Origin: Gentiana macrophylla
Taxonomy: Eukaryota; Streptophyta; Magnoliopsida; Gentianales; Gentianaceae
Reading direction: 5' to 3'
Length of the DNA stretch: 64,000 bases
NCBI GenBank assembly: GCA_026214975.1
Contig: CM047806.1
Span: 100,123,832 to 100,187,831, forward strand
Shown one piece after another: positions 47,455-57,946 of this stretch (positions are counted from its first letter, which is position 1; each line of letters opens with the position of its first letter). Position numbers and translations under genes: made by a program. The notes below the pieces were generated by a model that was not told the origin of the DNA, searched no databases, and saw nothing but the letters and a program-made list of their open reading frames with translations.

Positions 47455-49222
47455 TGCTTGATATATAGAAACCGAATCCGGATCCGATCCATAACCGGAT
47501 CGTCGATCTCGATTCACAAAGACCGATTGAGACGACGATCGATCATGCACAATGAAGCTACGAATAAATTTACATGCGATTTTACCACGATTCGATTCGC
47601 ATAATAATTAATACGACTATAAGAAAGTTGAAGATTTACCTTATCTAAGAGGTATAGTAAATCGACAAATGGAGAAGCCACAATCTTCCGGATTGTATTT
47701 CCTAACGACGACTGGTGGACGTCGATTCTCACCGCAGAACCTCCTCGAATATGCATGCTAAAAACCCAGGTTTTTCTTCTCTTAATGAATAAGGCAAGAA
47801 ACTAATTTTTCTTCCTTTTATTTGTAGTGTGGGGCCAATTATGATGATTTTATTGTGTTTTATGAACTATCTTTATATGTAAAAATAACTAAGTAACAAG
47901 AGAGTTATCATTTTTCACACCACAAAACCTATTATCATAAGGAAAATATATTTTTGCTACAAAAATAAGAGATAATTCCCAAAAATCAATCTCTTGATTT
48001 TTCCATTAATTATCCAATAAATATATAATTAATTAATTACACATGTGGCATAATCTAGAAAAAACAATTTCTAATTTATCACATAAAATGGCGCCAATAT
48101 AGTCATTAATTTTAATAGAAAATGTCTTTTCTATTTTACATATTATTTAGCAAATAAATAATATTCGCATATTCATTAAATAGATCAACTATTTAATTTA
48201 TTCTCGTGGTTCCATAAAACGAAAACACTCGCGTGTTAGAGCCAACCCGGGACCATGGATCTATAACAGGTAAGAGCTACAATAAATTGAATAAAATATT
48301 CATCGAATGTAATATTTCTACTCAACTTATTAATTCAAATGATGCCACCATAAATCCAAATTGAACTCTATCGATTATAGATATAACTTATTCTCAAAAC
48401 GCCGAAAGTGAGTCAATAAGTGTCCATTGATATAAACATTACATATAAACTAACCCTCCATAGACCATCCGTAAAGTTAAGCGGGATTATTTCCGTAAAC
48501 CTTCTTCAATACATCTTATCCTTATTTACCATTAACCCACTAGTGATTAATTAGTTCATAACCAATACGAACTCATGGATCGACCGGTTTCTTGGATCAC
48601 AAATAAGGGGATTGTCTTTTTTACTTCACGCAGGAGGAATATATTCCATATATCTGCGAGACACACTTCTCTCATTCCGAATAGTGCCAACGTGAAAGTG
48701 ATTCAGACCGCGCCTCTAAGCGATCCTTAACGAACACATCAAACCCTATCCTCAAACAAGTAGAGTCTCAGTAATCACTTCAGATTAAGGTTAATCCATA
48801 TATGATCATCTTGTGATTTAATAAGATTTCTCAATCACGGAATTATATGAGAAACTCGATTAAATCGGTCCAAATTCTATATGACTCTCATCATATATAA
48901 ATGCCCCACTTAGACAATCAATGTCGACGGTCCGGATAAGACGGTAACACCATAAAGTGTTCTGGGCGCATTAATGGTGGTTTAATCAATAGACCCCATA
49001 CTTTGATTAACTTCACCACGGTCTAACATTTCAAGTGTATCACCATAAACTTAATCCTCATGTGTGACACACACTAAGTTATATAGATACATAATACGAC
49101 TTGGGGTTTTCAGTAGTGTATTACTTATAAGCACGAAGCAAATAATAAGATGAGAATAAATCTGTCATTTATTAATTATAAAAACAATTACATAAATTGT
49201 CTTTCGGGCGCTACTTCCAACA
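47455..49222 (-). mobile_element. L LTR copy 2 (shared by two internal regions)
   Basis: Minus-strand start TGTTGGAAGTAGCGCCCGAA, end TATATATCAAGCA; 1,768 bp. Primer site at its left, polypurine tract plus pol end at its right. Confidence 0.88.
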
Positions 49223-51800
49223 ATCTCCCACTTGCCCGTAAGGACAAGCAACAATTGCCTTTCGGGCACTCTACATCTAACAATCTCCCACTTGCCCGTA
49301 AAGACAAGGAATAATTGTTTTTAGAGCACCTCACCCTTATTCTATCTATCCATAAAATTCTCCCACTTGCTCTAAAGTAGATGAGACATATCTCTCAATT
49401 TCATACCCGCCAAGCGCTTATCAGTGACATTAGATGCCACAAGACTTGGTAAACTGATCAGCTAAGTTGTCGGCTCGAGGTGATCTTTAGGACCAAAACG
49501 TCGCCTCTTTGCATGATCTCGTCGACTGTGGTACTTTATATCAATATGCTTTTGACCTTTTGTGCCTGCGAAGATCATTTGCATGAGCTACCTCTCAACT
49601 CCTTTCATAGTAAATTGATATCGGCTCATCGAGACCTGGAAGCACTTCCCGATCCAACAAAGAACTTCTCAAGCCATATCGCTTTTTAGCCGCTCCAAAG
49701 TCGCTATGTATTCGACTAACAGAGTCAACCGCGGCGGCTTTGGATTGCTCCGCACTATAGCTCCATCACTTTGAGTAAACATCGAGCCTCGAGATCGATT
49801 CACGATCATCCTTAATCCGACAAAAAAATCGTAATCAGCAGTAGTCAACGACACTCGTGTTCGCACCGAATAGACAAGCATACGATTCCTCGTTCTCTCA
49901 AGATACTTGAGGATGCACTATACTGCTTTCAACCTCCGAATCCAAGACTCGACTTTTATTGACTTTTAATAACCCGATTTTCTCTATCCAAAGGAGAATC
50001 TATCCCATTTTCTCTATATCCGAAGATGAAGTGAATTATTCCGTGAGGGGTTGGGTAGGAAACCTCTCGTTGAATTCTGCATTCAAAAATGCATTATCAT
50101 CTTTAACCAATAAGATGGATGAGATATTGCCAACAACTTGTTCTCATGAATTCGACCCAATCAAATTCTAAGAATATAGTCCACTTCTCTGATTCAGAGA
50201 AGCTTTGGCTCGTCAGTTCTTGACTTCAGATAACACACTCAAGTTGTTCTCAACCGTTGCAGTGTAATCTTTTATAAGCATTAACGGCTACTACTTTACC
50301 AATATTGATTCTCTCCGGTCTACAAAAGACTCATGAATATTTTGGTCAAGCCCACACATTTCAAAACATGTGAATTTTAATGACCAAGGTTTACTTTAAT
50401 TCACCGATGGATATAAGCATAGGCAAATAAATCGCTCTGGATTTAAGCTAAAACCCTTCCGTTCGAATGAATCTAAGTTCCATTGTACGGAAAGAATGTT
50501 TCAGGGCATCACCCCTGTTAATCTTTCTGCTTTCCTTAGAGTCAAGCAAGGCTGAGTGGTGAGAAAGTTTCAGGGCATCACCCCTGTTTAACTGTCTACT
50601 CCTCAGGAAGTTACCCCCAAAACCACTTGGATTTTCTTAGAAAGATAAATTTTCTCATTCATTCAACTCTTTTCCATGTAGATCCAATTTCTCCCACTGG
50701 GCCTGAGACACTCAGGTGGTTCTACAGGAGTATGAACAGACCTGGAGTACCAAAACTCAATTTTCAGGTATATGGCTTGAAACCAACCTCTATTTATCAG
50801 AATCCTATACAGTCCTTCCAGAGGACCATATGTTATCAATCACCCCAAGCAGACTGTAGAAACTGTATAATCACAGCGAGTCAATGGTTAAACCATACTC
50901 CCACTGCATTTGAGTGGATTGATATTCTGATATAGTATAGTAGTATTTATCGTTGTAATCCCCAACAACCAATGTTGGATGTGGTCTGATTAAATCAGAT
51001 AGTAACTCCTTGAGTATCTTTACTTCAAGGTCCAAGGTTGTTATCTAAACATTCTTTTAGAAATGATGTAACTGTGTAATCGTCACTATCAAATCTTAAG
51101 AATATTATTAGCAGCCTTTACTCATTGCATTAAGATATTTCACGAACAGTCACCATCTGAACGTGTATACAAAATCTCCAGTCCTACCTTCAAGCACCAA
51201 GTGCTAAACGCCTATTTATGAAAGTGGAGTAAACGTAGTTCACTCCTTATCCATAAATTCATAAGCATCTTCTAGGTAGACTTCTCGGTATTACATAATA
51301 ATGTAAACCATTATTTTGCAACCAATAGCTTAATTGAGTTAAGCAGTGTATTGTAGCTTATCAATAACTAGACAAGACAATCTATGGTTTATCCTTTCAG
51401 TGAAATCATTTCACTCGGAGGTTGGCCAAGCTTCAGTGTCAAATACTATGCTATGGCCGATATCTGAGCATGGAATACTCTTTTCTCTGGTAATATCAGA
51501 GATTCCTCCCAATATTTTGATAAACTAATCAGCGTTTCGAGTAGTTATCAGACAGAATGTCTACCACTCAAAACCTCCCACTAGCTTGTATCCTTCATAA
51601 GACCCCGAAGGTCAATATGAACAAGTTATGATACTACTTTAGCTCTATTACCCTTTCCTAATTGAATAGGTTACTTAGTCATTTTTCCTTTGAGATAGTT
51701 TTCTTAGACTAGGAGATAGGAATCACCCTTTGCCAGTCTTCAGATCTTATCTCTAGGATATATGCACTAATTAATAGATGCTGAAGAATCATTTATCTAA
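49223..51800 (-). mobile_element. L second internal segment
   Basis: Homologous to 24427-25510 followed by X, here uninterrupted, so it shows the arrangement before F and S arrived. It keeps the 48 bp lost at the F junction (50311-50358). No intact ORF with recognisable product. Near 51801 it jumps into the middle of an LTR. Confidence 0.85.
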
Positions 51801-52964
51801 ATTTCTTTTTCTAATTTATCACATAAAATGGCGCCAATAATGTCATTAAATTTAATAGAAAATGTCTTTTCTATTTTACATATTATTTACCAAATAAATA
51901 ATATATGCATATTCATTCAATAGACTAACTATTTAATTTATTCTCGAGGTTTCATAAAACGAGAAAACACTCGCGTGTTAGAGCCAATCCGGGACCATGG
52001 ACCTATAACCGAGAGCAACAATAAATTAAATAAAATATTCATCGAACATAATATTTCTACTCAACTTATTAATTCCGAATACGCCACAAGAAATCAAATC
52101 GAACTCTATCGATTATAGATATAACTTATTCTCAAAACGTCGTGTCGAGTCGAGTCGATAAGTGTCCATTGATATAATCATTACATACAGACTAACCCTC
52201 TATAGACTATCCGTAATGAAGCGGGATTATCTCCGTAAACCTTCTTCATTGCATCTTATCCTTATTTACCATTAACCCACTAGTGATCAATTAGTTCATA
52301 ACCAATACGAACTCCGTGGATCGATCAGTTTCTAGGATCAACAAATAAGGGGATTGTCTTTCTACTTCCCGCAGGAAAGAATAGATTCCATATCTGTGAA
52401 ACACACACTTCTCACTCATTCCAGAATAGTGCCAACGTGAAAGTGATTCGGACCGTGCCTCTTAGCGATCCTTAATGAACACATCAAACCCTATCCTGAA
52501 ACAAGCAGGAGTATGCAATCACTTCAGGATTAAGGTTAATCCATATATGATCATCTTGTGATTTAATAAGATTTCTCAATCACGGAGTTATATGAGAAAC
52601 GCAGATTAAATCGGTCCAGTCGTTTATGACTCTCATCATATATAAATGACCCACTTAGACAACCAATGTCGACGGTCCGATAAGACGGTCACACCATAAA
52701 GTGTTCGACGATTAACGGTGGTTTAATCAATAGAACCCATACTTTGATTAACTTCGCCACGGACTAACATTTCAAGTGTATCACCATAAACTTAATCCTC
52801 AAGTGTGACACACACTAAGTTATATGGCTACATACGATACGACTTGGGGTTTTCAGTAGTGTATTACTTACAAGCACGAAGCAAGTAATAACATGAGAAT
52901 AAATCTGTCATTTATTAATTCTAAAAAAATTACATAAATTGCCTTTTGGGTGCTACTTCCAACA
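51801..52964 (-). mobile_element. L LTR copy 3, partial
   Basis: Matches copy 1 from about 23265 to its end at 24426 (minus-strand start of the LTR). About 610 bp of the other end are missing, replaced by internal sequence at a sharp junction. The right end adjoins the T2 antisense ORF with no matching target duplication. Confidence 0.85.
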
Positions 52965-54607
52965 CTTTCCACTTGTGCCTGTAGTTGCTCTTCAAGCTCG
53001 TTTATTCGATCGTCCTTGGACTTCAGATCGGAAGTCCTCTTCTCCCGTTCAGCAGACGAACGTGCAAGACGGCAAAAATTCTCTTCACCTACGACCGACC
53101 CTTGAAAAAATACGACTTATGGTCAAGATCACTCAGGCAGGATAAGGACTAAGGAAACAAAAAGGTGAACTTACATATCTTATGGCTTCGAAGCCCGCTT
53201 CGATCAAATCCAGGTCAGACATCTGAGAAACATCTTGCGAATGATCGGCTGCACGGGGCGAAGTCCGGAGATCGCCCTGACCCCCTCGTCCTCTTGGCAA
53301 GCCTCATACGCCCCTTCACCATGTTTCTCTGAGCCCGACCCCATATCGATTCTGCACCTTTTTTCCACCCTTGGCCTAGAGCCGGAGGATCTCCGTACAA
53401 GAGGAATTGCAGGCTCCTCGTCCTCCTCATCCTCTTCTTCATTCCCCTCATCATCCACCACTACGATAGGAACATTCATTTTCCTCCGAAAAAGGAGTTT
53501 CTCTCCAGTGTATCCTCCTCCAGCTCAAGCTAACAAAGCGAGCCGCCTCAGGCCTGATTAGAGACCCCACGGTCCTGGTCGTCTGAGGTTGAGTATTATG
53601 TCCAACGGTCTCGTCCACCTCCTCGCTTTGTTGCTCTACCTCCTCCCTGAGACCGGGGGCTTGGTGGCCGGCCAAAATCCTTATCTGCGAGAATAAAAAC
53701 ATACATTACTTATGAAACTTGAAATACACAAAGGAGAAACGATACTTACCAAGTTCGCAAGCGCCGCTATCCAATGGAAGGTAAGGGTCGGGACCAGCCT
53801 TAGCCAAACGAGATGCAGCAATCAGCCCAGATAGCAATTCATGCAGCCTCGGGAGGATCCCCACGCTTTGAATAGCGTCTTCATCGAGCCGACTCGGGAG
53901 AGTCGGACACTCGCCCTTTGTAGAGCTTGTGTTCCATCGCCTTAGCCGAGAATCCCCACCGCCTCGAACAAGAAGGAACGCCCCCGCCATGCGTTGTACT
54001 TGGGACCCTTGGGCATCATTTCCCTTACTCCCGACTGACGGGAGAAGTGGTACCATCCTTTCCACCTAGGGCTCTGGGCTATGCGATGAAAGGTCTGAAA
54101 GAGACCATCCAAAACCGCACTCGATCGCATGAAATAGTATGGCAAAACCTATCACTGTTTCTAACCTGCAAGGGCTAATTGAGCCACCCTAAGCCATAAT
54201 GCCACAAAGACGCATAACAACGGCAGACAAAATGGCAACCTCAAACCTTTCTTCAATCGGGCCTCGTAGAGATAGCAAAGTACCCATCCGGAGGACGGGA
54301 TGCGAACGGACGAGGTCCGCAGGAAGTAGAGGATAAACTCCTCCGCTTTATCCCGCACTTTGACAAATGTACTCCACATCGCTTTGGGCTAGAACGAGGC
54401 CAATCCGTGACTTCCCATGATATCCTGGGTAGCTTTTTGATTCTTGTACCTAAAGAGAGGATCAAAAGTATTTGACGACGGAGCGGATGAAGAAGCAACG
54501 GATATCGGTTAGGGAGGAACCCAAGGAATTTTTTCAAAAACCACCGGTCTGGTCCAGGACTCTCTGATAAGTGCTTCGGTCCTGGGGGAAACAGAGAAAT
54601 CGGACAT
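52965..54607 (-). pseudogene. T2 antisense ORF (putative gypsy-type transposon domain), broken
   Basis: Lies between the missing integrase and the 3' LTR but reads opposite to gag-pol. From an ATG at 54607 down, one block (EARLKKGLRLPFCLPLLC, FVALWLRVAQLAL, about 54180-54275) resembles the domain named putative gypsy-type transposon (Pfam Transposase_28). Lower down are an acidic run (EEDEEDEEP, about 53415-53450) and a coiled coil (EREKRTSDLKSKDDRINELE, about 52990-53060), where L cuts the gene. Some Tat elements such as Grande and Retand carry an antisense gene at this place. Several stops break it. Confidence 0.7.
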
Positions 54608-54916
54608 ATGGGAAGAAGTAAAAAGAGGGAAGAAGATTGCAATAAGAGCAGAGTGATAACTGGGAGAATAGTCAAGTGTGGAATGACGTTTGGGGTAATG
54701 GGGTTATAACCCCCGTTTTACCTCGAGGAACGGTTTCAGTTAATGCTAGTAGGCGGCGACGCCTCGATTCCCATTATAGCTATAATGACATCATGGCTAG
54801 CTTGTCCACCTGGCAGTTTAATTTCAAAACCCATAGGTTACAAACCCCCGAGCCAAGTCACGACATAGGCAGATCCGAGCTGGCTAACCAAAGTTCGGCT
54901 GGATCTGGGGGGCTTA
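54608..54916 (+). other. T2 3' untranslated region and polypurine tract
   Basis: Non-coding. GGATCTGGGGGGCTTA ends at 54916 just before the LTR and fits a polypurine tract. It also contains the upstream region of the antisense ORF. Confidence 0.6.
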
Positions 54917-55689
54917 TGACGATGCCAAGATTTGAACCTACCTACATGGCACCTCTTTAGTGGCTTTATGTTAGAGAAGGAGAGAGATGGTACCGGACAT
55001 CCCAGTAACCAGACTAGTACGGTCCGGCTGCTCGCCTTATCCTCTTCATACCGACCGGTGCAGATTCGAACTTCATGTCCAACCTCTTAAGGTCGGGCGT
55101 CGCTTACATCCTAGCCAACCGGTGACCCACCTCGTCGGTCAGCCTAGGTTCCCCTGACTTACCAAGTATAAGAGTCCGAGCTTGCACCATCTCGGCCTTC
55201 CTCCCCGACCTCCACGAGTCGGTCGGTTCAGCTCGGGCCAACTGTGTCGGCCAGAGTGCGTCTGTTAGCTATATTTCCCACGTGCTCAATTAACAACTAA
55301 CTTTGGCAAGAATCTTGAGCCATAAAGGCTCCAATATCTATCACTTAATGTAAATATTCAAATACCATAATTATCTCCTAAAATCCAGGGATTAACGCAA
55401 CGTAATCCTTTTCCTTAGGGAACACGGTAATCAGAGTCCATCTCCGGTACATTACACGTTAACCCCTAGGCACAAGCCCTCTATATAATCTATCCCCAAG
55501 GAACTATTTAAGACTTGATTCCAATCCCAAAGATTGGATACGAGGCGACTTGAGAAACAACATCTCAAGTCCACCCAAAACACCCCAAATCACCCCCTTC
55601 GCTTTGTTGTTCTTCATATTCAGGAGTTTTTTAGGCTATCACCAAGAGAAAGAACCCTAAAGTTGAGAGTGATGATCTTTGAATCGCCA
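54917..55689 (+). mobile_element. 3' LTR of T2
   Basis: Begins TGACGATGCC, ends GAATCGCCA; 773 bp. Partner of 20903-21680. The tRNA-like segment is retained at 55054-55123. Confidence 0.88.
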
Positions 55690-55790
55690 ACGCTATTATC
55701 GTCGTGTTACCTAAAAACGATTTTGTCAAAAATGCAACTTTATTTCCAAGTAGGAGGAAGACCAAGCTCGAATCTCTAATTTCCGTAATT
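55690..55790 (-). mobile_element. Right arm of the long-TIR DNA transposon
   Basis: The reverse complement matches 20608-20700. TTACCTAAAAACG (55707-55719) mirrors CGTTTTTAGGTAA on the left. Only about 15 bp of interior remain between this arm and the T2 LTR. Confidence 0.7.
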
Positions 55791-55861
55791 CGCCTCCATC
55801 CTCTATGATGTCATTATAACTTGTATTGCTGATTGTAACTAATCAATACCTGTCTTTTTTT

Positions 55862-56060
55862 TCCTTAAAACCCGCGGTATCAGGAACTCACTGGTCCGAC
55901 TAATCTGGAATTCGGTCCGGGTCATGCCTGCAGAGTCTAACTTTTACTCAGGGGTAAGGCCTGGTCAATAGCTCTTTCAACATGGCGCCTCAGAGGAGAA
56001 TCGAACCGGTGATCTCCCAAGGCATTCTCAAGTCACTTACCACTTGAGACAAGATCCTTA
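55862..56060 (-). mobile_element. tRNA-derived SINE candidate
   Basis: On the minus strand: AGTGGTAAGTGAC resembles a pol III A box, GGTTCGATTCTC is a clear B box about 30 bases later, then a body with GACTCTGCAGGCATGACCC and a 3' end TAAGGAAAAAAAAGAC. Flanks AGACTTGTATTAACTA (5') and AGACAGGTATTGATTA (3') look like a diverged target duplication. No ORF. Confidence 0.65.
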
Positions 56061-56311
56061 GTTAATACAAGTCTTTTTTTCGTTTTCAAACAAAAATGTA
56101 TCTTCCATTTAAAAAAAAATAGGGAAGTGGCTAAAATTCCACTTTTTAATACAAAATAAATAATAGGATACACTCCTTTTTTTAGTTGCAAAAAGGATTA
56201 AAAAAATTCAGACGGACAAAATACATTTATATATCAATTCGCGCTCGACATGAATCGCTGCTTCTATTCTTCTCTTTTTTTAATTTCTCCGTTGCCGGAT
56301 GCTTCATTTTT

Positions 56312-56620
56312 TTTTTCAAACAACCGTAACTTTTGATTTAGAACTCCGATCATCAAAATTTTTTCACCAAAATTCATATTTTTTTGGTTCTTTATTTTGA
56401 GATCTGATACGATACCCTTCCGACGTAAATTTTGAAAGACGAAAAATATTTGCATTAATCGGAGCGTTTTTCTTATAAACGACCATAACTTTTGATTTAA
56501 AACACCGATCATCAAAATTCTTTCATCAAAATTTATCTCTTCATTTTGAGATCTCATGCGATATCCTTTCGACGTAGTTTTTGAAAGCTGAATTTAATCA
56601 CAGTGTTTACACTAATGATG
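56312..56620. repeat. Tandem duplication, ~155-bp period
   Basis: Two copies share ACTTTTGATTTA, CACCGATCATCAAAATT-type, ATTTTGAGATCT and TTCGACGTA strings. Diverged. Function unknown. Confidence 0.75.
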
Positions 56621-57946
56621 TCGATATCACAAGATCAATATCACAATATCAAGATCACGTAAACAATATCATCAGAACACGCTTTTATTAACAAACACAA
56701 TAACACCATTACCATTACCATTAATAGTATGAGATTAGTCAAAAATCATGGACTCGGCAAGCTTTACAACAACACCGACAACCTATATTTCTTTATGGAT
56801 TAAAACGGAAAAAAACCGTAATCTAAAAATCATTTGGACAATAATGTAATCACATTAACACCCAAAAAACTTGTGTATTTTCAAATAACACATTCAATTA
56901 CAATTAACAACTTCAATCACAATGGAAAAAGTACAACATATATGATAAACAACTTTAACATCAACATATATGATAATTAAATTAAATCAAGGAAAGGATT
57001 ACCTAAGCACCTAAAAATCATGACAATGTCAATTGCTACCATCATCTTCCCTCCAACTCTACACCAAATGGTTTAACATTTTCTCAATGAAGTCAGCTTC
57101 TACACCATATGATTTAACATTTGTACCCTATCTCAATTCACATATCATTACCAAGGAGCATTAGCCTCTTCTTGGAACATTAGCAAGTAGATCTCGCCCG
57201 GTTTGTATCGTCGACCTCAAAGACCATAACACAATAACAATATCAAGATCACATTATCAAAGTGCAGCTTCCTCCACTTTCATCCCCTCATTTACTTCAA
57301 ACTTCCACACAAATTGAGATGCCCCAATTTAATGATTCAACATGCTTTTCAAGAGCTGAATAGATCGATTCGCCGTGCCAATCAACAACCTTCTCAAATC
57401 AGAATTTGCATTGCTCCTCTTTTTTATTTTTTATTTTTGGAACAAAGATGCATTGCTCCTCCTTTGATGAAATGATACATCAAAATTAGTATTGAGACAT
57501 GATAGTGGAACATTCAGGTATCACAGTATCAATATCATAGTATCGGTATCACAATATTAGTAACACGGTAACACCCCCTAAAACTAGTGTATTAGAAAGC
57601 TTAATGATATGAACCAATGAACAACACACTTGAGGCATTACTCCATTTAGGTATATCATCCGAAGACCGATTCAAGAACAGCCTCAAAATAGCTCAATAT
57701 CTGGCTTATATAAGACTCATTTAACACTCAATCAAGAAACTACTTCAAGGCACACATAGGCCACAAATTCAGCATGAGGCAGCTTTGATTTTCTCCAATA
57801 TTCTTCGGATGGTGAACCACATAATTTAAATATTTTTTATGCAACTTTTCCACCTGCAAGAAGTCAAAAGGGAACCATCATCGGAATTTCCGGTCATTCA
57901 CTTATACAAAACTGCAAATGCTTGAGTCTGCATATGAACTGTAAGG
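56621..57946. other. Unassigned AT-rich region
   Basis: No ORF over 60 codons and no TE ends found. ATATCAAGATCAC-like and AGTATCGGTATCAC-like strings recur near 56625-56680, 57228-57262 and 57515-57570. ATTACCATTACCATTA occurs near 56707. Confidence 0.4.

Larger units (their letters stand above)
22651..52964 (-). mobile_element. L: minus-strand copia-like family, composite of LTR-internal-LTR-internal-partial LTR
   Basis: Three LTR copies (22651-24426, 47455-49222, partial 51801-52964) alternate with internal segments. The middle LTR has a primer-binding site on its left and pol-end sequence on its right, so it serves two internal regions. The left flank GTAAC (22646-22650) does not recur at the right end (CTTTC). 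The internal region is non-coding apart from an RNase H remnant. Element S and fragment F lie inside it. Confidence 0.8.
20903..55689 (+). mobile_element. T2: Tat-type Ty3 retrotransposon carrying 30 kb of nested insertions
   Basis: The two LTRs (20903-21680 and 54917-55689) are plainly homologous along their length and in the same orientation. Between them, in order: primer-binding site, a gag remnant of a few codons, protease, the start of RT, then the L/S insertion stack (22651-52964), then an antisense ORF and a polypurine tract. RT-RNase H-integrase is missing. Flanks ACGGC and ACGCT are only a weak match for a 5-bp target duplication. Confidence 0.85.

Noticed and set aside
20898..55694. 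Five-base target duplication for T2 (ACGGC/ACGCT)
   Set aside because: Only three of five bases match; not strong enough to call.
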